NCBI GenBank assembly: GCA_002348345.1
Contig: DEAY01000358.1
Location: 1 to 5,573 of the forward strand
From: Verrucomicrobia bacterium UBA2970
GTDB lineage: Bacteria; Verrucomicrobiota; Verrucomicrobiia; Limisphaerales; AAA164-E04
DNA length: 5,573 nucleotides
Reading direction: 5' to 3'
Below the pieces are notes generated by a model. That model did not search any database, was not told where the DNA came from, and saw nothing but the letters and a program-made list of their open reading frames with translations. Positions 1 to 5,573 of the stretch are shown here, piece after piece (position 1 is the first letter of the stretch; each line of letters starts with the position of its first letter). A program made the position numbers and the translations under genes.

Positions 1-2
1 TT

Positions 3-2321
3 AGAAGGATAGGAATTCGGAACGGTATTTGGCTCAAGCCCAGACTGGCCCTCCTCATGTTGTTGCACTTCATTTGGCTGGGGGAACTCTCCCGAGCCCA
101 GGAAGGACAAGAGAGCCAAGCCCCCGGGGAATTCGCCAGAGAAACAGTAGAGCTCCCGGAGGTTTCCCTCATCGGCTCCGAGGCGGCCGAGCAGAAACTG
201 CCGGCATCGGGGGCCTACATTGGCGAGGAAGAGATGCGGCGTTACCTCAATGTCGACGTCAACCGTGTCTTGCGTCAGGTTCCAGGTGTTTACCTGCGGG
301 AAGAGGATGGAATGGGGCTCTTCCCCAACATCAGTATCCGTGGGGTGACGACGGAACGGAGCAAAGCCGTGACGGTGATGGAAGACGGGATCTTGAGCGC
401 TCCCGCGCCTTACTCTTCACCATCGGCTTATTACAGTCCCAACGTTGCTCGAATGAGCGGACTGGAAATCCTGAAGGGCTCGAGCCAAATCAAATACGGT
501 CCACACATCACCGGGGGGGCAGTGAATTACCTCTCGACGCCCTTCACGGCTGATGATCTGTCCTATCTCAAGCTCTCTTATGGTTCTTACAACGAGCTCA
601 TTGGCCACTTCTGGCATGGCGATGTCCATGAGGATGAGGACCTGGGCAGGGTGGGTTACCTAGTGGAGGGATTCTACCACCGCACTGATGGTTTCAAAAC
701 CATTGATACGGCCCCAGATCTTCCTGATGGAGACGACACGGGATTTACTCGAGTCGAACCCATGATCAAATTGTTCTGGGAGCCATCGACTGACGTCTAC
801 CACCGGCTTGAGGTCAAATATGGCTACTCGGATTTAGACGCCGACGAGACTTACCTTGGCCTCTCGGAAGCCGATTTTCGTGCGAATCCCTTCCGGCGCT
901 ATTCCGCTACCCGGTTTGACAATATTCAAACCGAGAACCACCGGGCGTCGATCCGTCACATTATGGAACCCAGAGCCAATCTAAGAATTGCAACGACGGG
1001 ATATCTGCAAAACTTTGAGCGCAATTGGGCTAAACTTCATCAATTGCGTGGTCCCAATGTCTCCTTAGCAAACGCATTGATGGACCTGACGCCGGGAGGG
1101 GGGCTTGACATTCTCCGCGGTCAGGCAGCCGGGACACTCCGCCTGCGAAACAATGCACGGGAATACCAGATCTACGGAATCCAAACGGCGGTAACGGCCG
1201 ACTTTGAAGTGGGAGACACCTCGCACGAATGGGAGACGGGGATCCGTTATCACTTTGATGAAGTGGACCGGTTTCAATGGAACGTGGATTATGCTCAGGC
1301 CGCCAATGGAACCATTACCGGATCCACCGTCGGGGCCATGGGGGCGGCTGGCGATCGCGTTCAACAGTCCCACGCCTTGGCATTGTATACTCAGGATGAA
1401 ATCCAATGGAAGCGATGGACGTTAACGCCCGGGATTCGGTTTGAAACGGTCGATCAAGAATACGAGCAGAATCGTCGTCGGGCCGATGGGGGTGGCTCAC
1501 CTGCGACCGGGGAGGGTCGGATTGATGCCTATGCAGGAGGGGTTTCGATTGCCTATGAACTCAATCCGAACTGGAATACGTTCTTCGGTGTTCATCGTGG
1601 ATTTTCCGTTCCTGGGCCGAGATCTTCGATTCGAAACCGGTTGGATGAAGAGACGTCACTGAGTTTTGAGTTGGGGAGTCGATACACGGATGCCGATCGT
1701 GGCCTGATGGCCGAGGCGGTCGTGTTTCGAACGGACTTTCAGGACCTCATTGTTGGAGGCAACCTCGGTGGAGGGGGCGCTGCTGTGACGGAAAATGTCG
1801 GTGACATTGATTCCATGGGCCTTGAGCTGATGGTGGGGTATGACCACGGGTTGGCAAACGGCTGGGCGATCCGGACGCCCGCTCGACTTTCACTCACACT
1901 GACCGATGCCGAACTCGACGGGGCCGCGACCAACACCGATCCCGAATCATTGTTTGAAGGCGGTGTGGATGGGGCGGACGTTCCCTACATTCCTGACTAC
2001 CAGCTCAACGGGGAGATTGGGATTGAATATGGCAAGGTGGGTCTCTACGCGAGCATGACCTACGTGCCTGCGACCTATACCAGCGCAAGCAACACCCGTG
2101 CGAATGTCCGTGCCGATGGAACGCCCGATGCCCGCGTGGGTGAGACCAGTAGTTATTTCATCACGGATCTTTCCCTTCGGTATCAGTTGAAGCCCAAGAC
2201 GACGATTTTTGGAGGCATCCGAAACCTGTTTGACCGGGAATACATTGCCTCGCGTCACCCCTATGGCCCGCGACCGGGGTTGCCCCGGTTCTTCAACGCC
2301 GGGCTTGAGGTATACTTCTGA
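3..2321 (+). CDS. TonB-dependent outer-membrane receptor, FecA-like (iron-chelate uptake), 5' end cut by the window
   Basis: Outer-membrane gated channel that would import a ferric chelate using TonB/ExbBD energy; ferric citrate is a family-level guess and the true ligand is unknown. Counting from ATG 57 (754 residues), VELPEVSLIG at 31-40 is a TonB-box-like stretch. The plug follows at about 55-165 with VLRQVPGVYLREEDG, ISIRGV, VMEDGILSAPAPYS and LEILKGSSQIKYGP, all typical of the FecA-like COG4772 group. The rest is a beta-barrel ending in NLFDREY and a terminal aromatic, LEVYF. No STN signalling domain is visible. Start: ATG 57 has no Shine-Dalgarno and would cut a signal peptide. The same frame is open to the left edge and reads KPRLALLMLLHFIWLG followed by SRAQE, a positive n-region, hydrophobic core and cleavage-like site. 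No ATG, GTG or TTG lies in frame upstream of 57, so the true start is probably outside the window. The reading frame is otherwise intact. Confidence 0.93.
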   Translation, partial: RRIGIRNGIWLKPRLALLMLLHFIWLGELSRAQEGQESQAPGEFARETVELPEVSLIGSEAAEQKLPASGAYIGEEEMRRYLNVDVNRVLRQVPGVYLREEDGMGLFPNISIRGVTTERSKAVTVMEDGILSAPAPYSSPSAYYSPNVARMSGLEILKGSSQIKYGPHITGGAVNYLSTPFTADDLSYLKLSYGSYNELIGHFWHGDVHEDEDLGRVGYLVEGFYHRTDGFKTIDTAPDLPDGDDTGFTRVEPMIKLFWEPSTDVYHRLEVKYGYSDLDADETYLGLSEADFRANPFRRYSATRFDNIQTENHRASIRHIMEPRANLRIATTGYLQNFERNWAKLHQLRGPNVSLANALMDLTPGGGLDILRGQAAGTLRLRNNAREYQIYGIQTAVTADFEVGDTSHEWETGIRYHFDEVDRFQWNVDYAQAANGTITGSTVGAMGAAGDRVQQSHALALYTQDEIQWKRWTLTPGIRFETVDQEYEQNRRRADGGGSPATGEGRIDAYAGGVSIAYELNPNWNTFFGVHRGFSVPGPRSSIRNRLDEETSLSFELGSRYTDADRGLMAEAVVFRTDFQDLIVGGNLGGGGAAVTENVGDIDSMGLELMVGYDHGLANGWAIRTPARLSLTLTDAELDGAATNTDPESLFEGGVDGADVPYIPDYQLNGEIGIEYGKVGLYASMTYVPATYTSASNTRANVRADGTPDARVGETSSYFITDLSLRYQLKPKTTIFGGIRNLFDREYIASRHPYGPRPGLPRFFNAGLEVYF

Positions 2322-2350
2322 GGCGATTTCTCGCTTCAGTTCCTGCAGTG

Positions 2351-2391
2351 GCAAGGAATTCGGTTCTTGGAATCGGATTCCTTGCTTTGTT
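2351..2391 (+). terminator. Rho-independent terminator after the TonB-dependent receptor
   Basis: A near-perfect hairpin begins 30 bases after the receptor's TGA. The left arm 2351-2366 (GCAAGGAATTCGGTTC) pairs with the right arm 2370-2385 (GAATCGGATTCCTTGC) over 16 base pairs. Two of these are G-U wobbles, and the loop is TTG. The arm is followed by TTTGTT at 2386-2391. The T-tract is short, but the long stem and its place just after the stop codon support intrinsic termination. It separates the receptor's transcript from the downstream regulator gene, which would then need its own promoter. Confidence 0.75.
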
Positions 2392-2400
2392 AGAGAGCTT

Positions 2401-2435
2401 AACTTGGAAACGCCTCAATGCGTTAGGCCAGTTTT
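2401..2435. promoter_or_regulatory. Imperfect dyad in the regulator's upstream region (candidate operator or secondary hairpin)
   Basis: AACGC at 2409-2413 and GCGTT at 2420-2424 form a perfect inverted repeat around CTCAAT. Outer arms AACT (2401-2404) and AGTT (2430-2433), plus GG/CC inside them, extend the symmetry with a small internal loop and a bulge. It is followed by a short T run. It lies between the terminator and the regulator gene, about 60 bases before the likely start codon. It could be an operator, part of a leader hairpin, or chance. No convincing -35/-10 pair was found in this spacer. Confidence 0.2.
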
Positions 2436-2472
2436 GAGTGATGTGATCGCAAATTGAAGAGACCAACATTTT

Positions 2473-2481
2473 GGAGGTGAG
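2473..2481 (+). promoter_or_regulatory. Strong ribosome binding site of the AraC-family regulator
   Basis: GGAGGTGAG at 2473-2481 is an excellent Shine-Dalgarno match. It overlaps the in-frame TTG 2471 and GTG 2477, so neither of those can be the start it serves. The next in-frame ATG is at 2495, with a rather long 13-base spacing. CTG 2489 would be better spaced (7 bases) but is a rare start codon. ATG 2495 is therefore preferred. Confidence 0.55.
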
Positions 2482-2494
2482 AAGACATCTGGGA

Positions 2495-3469
2495 ATGGCG
2501 GTCAAAAATGACATTGCACGAGGTTCAAACGTGGGTGGTCAGGTAATCGAGTGGGGCGATCATGGCGGTTCAAGAGTGCCTTCTTCCTTCCCTTCCCTTT
2601 GGCCGAAGCCCCTGTTTGGCGACTTGGGGAGTATGGGGTTCGTTTTTGAGTGGGTTGAATTTGACGGAAGCCTGGACTTTCGAGGGGGAGGTGACGACCA
2701 GGATCCCCACTTGTCGGTTTGCCTCAACCTGGAAGGCCAAGGGAGTGTGGTATCCAATGCAGAATCGATTCCATTCCATTCAGGGAGTGTCTGGCTGTCT
2801 TTTGTGGGAAGGAGTCGACTCAATGAGACCCGTGAAGCTCAGACACGGCATCGATTCTTAAATCTCAGATTTGCTCCTCGTTTTCTCACTGATCAATTAC
2901 CAACTGAAAGTGGAAATCTACACCCAATCGCCAGGCAAGCCTGCCAGTTGAAAAACAATGAATCTGCGACCAGTGAGATCAATCGTCTTTCCAACCGAGT
3001 GCATGCTTGGGTAGAGAGCCTTCGGAACCCCCCCGTTTTATTGGTGGCGCAACCTGTTTGGTATCGAGCAAAGGCAATCGAGCTTGCCTGCGAGTTGCTT
3101 TTTGTGGTGCCTCAGGAGGAGCTTTTTTGTCATCGGCAGCAACGGCTTGCAGAAGAACGGGCGGCAAAGGTGAAGCGCTTGTTGCAGGAGAACCTCACCG
3201 AACCTCCTAGTTTGAAGGAACTAGGACGCAAGGTCGGATGTAGTCCTTACTATTTAAGCCGTACTTTTTCCCGGGAAGTTGGAATGACGATTCCTCAATA
3301 TCTGAGGCAAATCCGAATCGAACGGGCTGCAGAATTACTTCAGGAGGGACGATTCAACGTGACGGAGGTTGCTCTGGAAGTGGGTTACAGTAGCATCAGT
3401 CACTTCAGCCATGCGTTTTGTCAAATGATGGGATCTTGCCCTGCGATGTATAAAATGAAAAAGAGGTAG
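2495..3469 (+). CDS. AraC-family transcriptional regulator, PchR-like
   Basis: DNA-binding transcription factor of 324 residues from ATG 2495. The C-terminal ~104 residues (about 221-324) are a complete AraC/XylS double helix-turn-helix domain. The first HTH lies around SLKELGRKVGCSPYYLSRTF. The second lies around VTEVALEVGYSSISHFSHAF, ending in MGSCPAMYKMKKR where the family has its G-x-x-P-x-x-Y(R) motif. The N-terminal half has HLSVCLNLEGQGSV at about 72-85 and a KAIELACELLF helix before the HTH, in the style of PchR-type regulators that bind ferric siderophores. That ligand class is inferred. It lies 173 bases after the FecA-like receptor on the same strand but beyond a terminator, so it is probably transcribed separately and is a likely regulator of the receptor. 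Its own promoter was not identified. The frame is intact and of normal family length. Confidence 0.9.
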   Translation: MAVKNDIARGSNVGGQVIEWGDHGGSRVPSSFPSLWPKPLFGDLGSMGFVFEWVEFDGSLDFRGGGDDQDPHLSVCLNLEGQGSVVSNAESIPFHSGSVWLSFVGRSRLNETREAQTRHRFLNLRFAPRFLTDQLPTESGNLHPIARQACQLKNNESATSEINRLSNRVHAWVESLRNPPVLLVAQPVWYRAKAIELACELLFVVPQEELFCHRQQRLAEERAAKVKRLLQENLTEPPSLKELGRKVGCSPYYLSRTFSREVGMTIPQYLRQIRIERAAELLQEGRFNVTEVALEVGYSSISHFSHAFCQMMGSCPAMYKMKKR

Positions 3470-3474
3470 GCGGG

Positions 3475-4187
3475 TTAGTCCGGCAGGCTCGTCTTGGAGC
3501 AAGCCGATGTCTGAAGGTGCCTTGAAAACCCTGCTTCCATCCTGACAGAAAAACCAGCCTCAGCCTGCCTTATCAAAGAATGCAAGGAGGTAATCACTGT
3601 CGACGATTTGGATGGAGCGAGCCGGCTGATTGAGAGGCTGCCTTTTTCTGGTAAGGAGTTCTTCAAGGGATCCTTCCAGAGAAGAGGCCCGTGGTTGAGG
3701 TCATCGCAGACAACATGGGTGGTTTGTATGGAGATTGTCCGCGCGGGTGGTGAAGATACGGTTGTTCCGGATAATGGGTCTTCATTGCCTGGTCCCTGGA
3801 AGTGTTGAACGATAAGGTGCGGAATCGTCGTTCCGCTGGCGTGGGGATTCGGTGAGGTTCGTTTCGGAAGTAGAGTCTTGCCTCGCCGGCGTTTTCGATT
3901 GGAAGCATGTCCAGGGTGAGGGACCCTGCCAGCGTAAAAGGTGTTATATGTGGTAGGCTTGGGCCATTGTCCCGATGTCAGTCAAAAGGCAGCGTCCATC
4001 TTTTTGGCTAACTGAAGGGCGGTAGCGACGGCAGCTTGGTGCCCTTGTGTACGATCAATGTTAACTGCCCATCTCTCACACAAAGATAAGGTAAACGACG
4101 TTTTGGGTATCGGCGACGATGGTCGGGGTGCTGGATGAGGACATGGGCAGTTTTAGGGACAACGTTCGTGCTTTTTGGTTTGGGCAT
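3475..4187 (-). pseudogene. Decayed gene of unknown function, frames scrambled
   Basis: No intact frame exceeds about 80 codons here, yet the minus strand has protein-like stretches strung along one direction in different frames. ATG 4187 with AGGA upstream reads MPKPKSTNVVPKTAHV. One frame near 4138-4079 reads IVADTQNVVYLIFV before a TGA at 4078. Another near 4072-3983 reads ERWAVNIDRTQGHQAAVAT then ALQLAKKMDAAF, a TGA at 3984, then SGQWPKPTTYNTFYAG. Near 3900 a third reads IENAGEARLYFRNEPHRIP. At 3616-3484 comes SIQIVDSDYLLAFFDK, a TGA at 3562, then GWFFCQDGSRVF. This pattern suits an old gene broken by several indels and stops. It begins 24 bases beyond the prepilin-like remnant's stop, so the two may have been one transcript. 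The family is not recognised; alternating hydrophobic strands hint at a beta-rich protein, no more. The lower end is uncertain and adjoins the regulator's 3' end, tail to tail. Confidence 0.42.
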
Positions 4188-4210
4188 GTTCCTATGAGAG
4201 TGGCTTGGCG

Positions 4211-4985
4211 TTATCTTTTCTCCAGCACCCGATCGGGGCGATTGGCTGGATCGGCCCAGAATCGCAGATCTTGGATTTGGGATGGGTTTAGTCCTTCAGC
4301 ATGATTATTGAATAGGACTGCCACCGTTCAATGATGATGGCGCGGGAGGACAATCCGAATTTCTCCGGCGTTTTTCATGGCTTTTCATGCTTCGCTCCGA
4401 AGGCGTTTCGCCAGGTCCGGTGGAATGGTTCGATAATCACCTTCGACCACCTTTTGACTAACTCTCGCTCGTGCGGGGAGAAATGTGATGAGACTTGACG
4501 AATGCGTGGAGTGGTGATCGGTTGCGGTTGGCATAGAGGAGTTCAAAACTCTTTTAAAGGGAGGGAGCGATTCTCTAGGGATGCCGGATATTGAGCGGGC
4601 GATTCAGGCGATACCCGATCCAGTCGTTGGTCGGCAGATCGAATCCATAACGGGCTAAGACGTTGTTGTGACGGGCATCGGTGTAGAGGCGGTTAGTCAC
4701 CATCAGTTGACTCGCCGTCATGATCTCTTTGATGAATGGGGCCCGCTGTTTGATTCGACTGAGCGCCGGGAGGAGAGTTCCCGCCAGTAAGGTGATGATT
4801 CCGATCCCATCCAAAAGCTCTATCAGGGCGGATCTCCGGTGATGATCGTCGAAGCTGTCTCTTCTCACTTGTTTGAATCTTGGCGGAAGGTCAGCGTCGG
4901 CGCATGCGGTGGGTTGCTGTTTTTCGACGCCGCCTTGCGATTTTTGTCTTTCGAAAGGCGGGGAATCGGTTGGAGGTGAAAACAT
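4211..4985 (-). pseudogene. Prepilin-like (type II secretion/type IV pilin family) pseudogene
   Basis: Remnant of a protein with a type II/IV prepilin N-terminal cleavage/methylation segment, normally a membrane-anchored pseudopilin. The first open part (ATG 4985 to TAG 4577) has basic residues HHRRS, then ALIELLDGIGIITLLAGT and LLPALSRIKQRA. The usual FTLIE motif has lost its F-T pair, and two usually hydrophobic helix positions are D-G. It then reads TNRLYTDARHNN and DWIGYRLNRPLNIRHP. After TAG 4577, where family style suggests a Trp, the same frame continues RIAPSL, TAA 4556, then ELLYANRNRSPLHAF. Near 4497 the frame shifts to SSLITFLPARARVS, VVEGDYRTIPPDLAKR, TGA 4387, GEIRIVLPRHHH, TGA 4330, TVAVLFNNHAEGLNP and DLRFWADPANRPDRVLEKR, ending at TAA 4213-4211. 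The order of pieces is colinear with one ancestral protein. A middle segment near 4497 may be deleted. The true start is uncertain; GTG 4868 is an alternative closer to the helix. Confidence 0.78.
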
Positions 4986-5054
4986 CGCAAGCAATCATTT
5001 TTCTTTAGCAATCGTGCGATAGTAGCTGCCCTGTGAATCTTGCAGAATGGGAGC

Positions 5055-5360
5055 ATGAACTATGTTGATGAGGTGACGGGAGAGCAGGTTTTCACCTTTC
5101 GTTTTCCTGGGCCTGGTCCAGTCTGGATTGTGGGCGAGTTTAATGCCTGGTGCGCGGGTCGGCAGGCGATGTCGCGGATGGATGGTTTCTGGAAAATCGC
5201 TCTCCGTCTCCCGCCTGGCCGTTACCGGTATGGGTTTTCCGTGAGAGGTTGCCTCTTTCGTGACGGTGAAGTGGAGAGGGAGAGCGTTTCCCATGGTTGG
5301 CCATGGAGCTTTGCTGAGATTCACCCGAACGCTGTTTCGGCAGTGGGCCCTATGAGTTGA
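5055..5360 (+). CDS. Small stand-alone AMPK-beta/CBM48-like glycogen-binding domain protein
   Basis: Intact 101-residue frame from ATG 5055, consisting of almost nothing but an early-set (immunoglobulin-like) carbohydrate-binding module. Seen in order: FTFRFPGPGPVWIVGEFNAW at about residues 13-32, then GFWKIALRLPPGRYRYGFSV at about 43-62. These match the family pattern V-x-G-x-F-N-x-W, then a W/F strand, then P-G-x-Y-x-Y-x-F. Members bind glycogen or starch-like glucans or serve as structural modules of glucan-active enzymes. No catalytic domain, signal peptide or membrane segment is seen, so it is probably cytosolic and may act with a partner; this is inference. Start: TTG 5040 is in frame but lacks a Shine-Dalgarno. 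GGGAG at 5049-5053 is only one base from ATG 5055, which is poor, so the start is uncertain by a few codons. It is divergent from the prepilin remnant; no promoter was identified in the ~70-base spacer. Confidence 0.72.
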   Translation: MNYVDEVTGEQVFTFRFPGPGPVWIVGEFNAWCAGRQAMSRMDGFWKIALRLPPGRYRYGFSVRGCLFRDGEVERESVSHGWPWSFAEIHPNAVSAVGPMS

Positions 5361-5452
5361 GGAAGTAGGATAGCGGATCCATAACAAGAAAAGACAATGG
5401 ATCTTAAGCGTTCGGTTCAGGACGGTCGGTACGCTGGTGATAAGGAAATGCC

Positions 5453-5573
5453 ATGGTGACGGAATGGTTTGGTCTCTCCTTCTTACGGTTTCAATCGCCG
5501 ACCGAGATCAGGCCTGGAATTGAATCGACCGATAAGGTGGAGTTGTCGCCTGAACGGGTTTGGAGAGGGCAAC
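5453..5573 (+). CDS. Unidentified gene start, cut by the right edge
   Basis: An open frame runs from ATG 5453 to the end of the window (40 codons, no stop), beginning MVTEWFGLSFLRFQSPTEIR and later KVELSPERVWRGQ. AAGGAA at 5442-5447 sits 5 bases before the ATG, a sound ribosome binding site. The composition is mixed acidic/basic and soluble-looking, with no signal peptide. It lies 92 bases after the glycogen-binding gene on the same strand, so co-transcription is possible. The family is not recognised from this fragment. It could also be a chance frame, since 120 bases is short. Confidence 0.35.
   Translation, partial: MVTEWFGLSFLRFQSPTEIRPGIESTDKVELSPERVWRGQ

Noticed and set aside
29..553. 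174-codon + frame opening with TTG
   Set aside because: It overlaps the receptor's plug region in another frame, has low-complexity Arg/Gly/Pro-rich content and no domain; a shadow of the receptor gene.
1947..2354. 135-codon minus-strand frame
   Set aside because: Antisense to the conserved receptor C-terminus, with no recognisable motif or ribosome binding site.
3482..3569. GGCAGGCT / AGCCTGCC inverted repeat after the regulator
   Set aside because: Only 8 bases per arm with a 72-base loop and no T-tract; not credible as a terminator.
3912..3928. CAGGGT-GAGGG-ACCCTG hairpin
   Set aside because: A 6-base-pair stem inside a decayed coding stretch with no T-tract; probably chance.
4119..4304. 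61-codon + frame (and the similar 3608-3808 + frame)
   Set aside because: These lie opposite the minus-strand remnants, whose reading makes far better protein sense, such as the DLRFWADPANRPD tail.
4575..4994. Treating the 139-codon minus frame as a complete intact prepilin gene
   Set aside because: The same frame continues with protein-like sequence past the TAG, and the family-typical tail is found 360 bases further on, so the stop is a lesion and not the natural end.
4995..5387. 130-codon minus-strand frame
   Set aside because: Antisense to the glycogen-binding domain gene, which has clear family motifs on the + strand.

Overview
This window looks like a bacterial chromosome fragment that is moderately GC-rich. 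The left half is dense and intact. The right half is eroded and holds gene remnants. Two features point towards the Verrucomicrobiota, possibly the Opitutae/Puniceicoccales side: the variant of FecA-like receptor, and a type II/IV prepilin-like remnant ending in a 'LRFWADPANRPD'-style tail. This placement rests on recalled family style and was not checked by a search.

Left block (about 1-3469, + strand): a TonB-dependent outer-membrane receptor of the FecA-like iron-chelate type runs in from the left edge and ends at 2321. A strong hairpin terminator follows at 2351-2391. Next comes a separate AraC-family regulator (ATG at 2495, stop at 3469) whose N-terminal half resembles PchR-type siderophore-responsive activators. 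The likely logic is iron uptake: the regulator senses an iron chelate or iron status and controls the adjacent receptor. The receptor shows no extra N-terminal signalling domain in the visible part, so control through the AraC protein is more plausible than a FecI/FecR-type surface-signalling cascade.

Middle block (about 3475-4985, - strand): no intact gene. Read on the minus strand, it holds two consecutive decayed genes. The first (4985 down to 4211) is a prepilin-like pseudogene with a recognisable N-terminal hydrophobic helix and C-terminal tail. It is broken by four internal stops (TAG, TAA, TGA, TGA) and at least one frame change. The second (about 4187 down to 3475) is an unidentified remnant whose protein-like stretches are scattered over several frames.

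Right block (about 5040-5573, + strand): a small intact gene encodes a single AMPK-beta/CBM48-like glycogen-binding (E-set) domain of about 101 residues. After a 92-base gap, a reading frame with a reasonable ribosome binding site starts at 5453 and leaves the window; its product is not recognised.

I found no tRNA, rRNA, CRISPR array, insertion sequence, integrase or defence gene. The most informative observations are the iron-uptake receptor/regulator pair, the traceable decay of the prepilin-like gene, and the stand-alone glycogen-binding domain.
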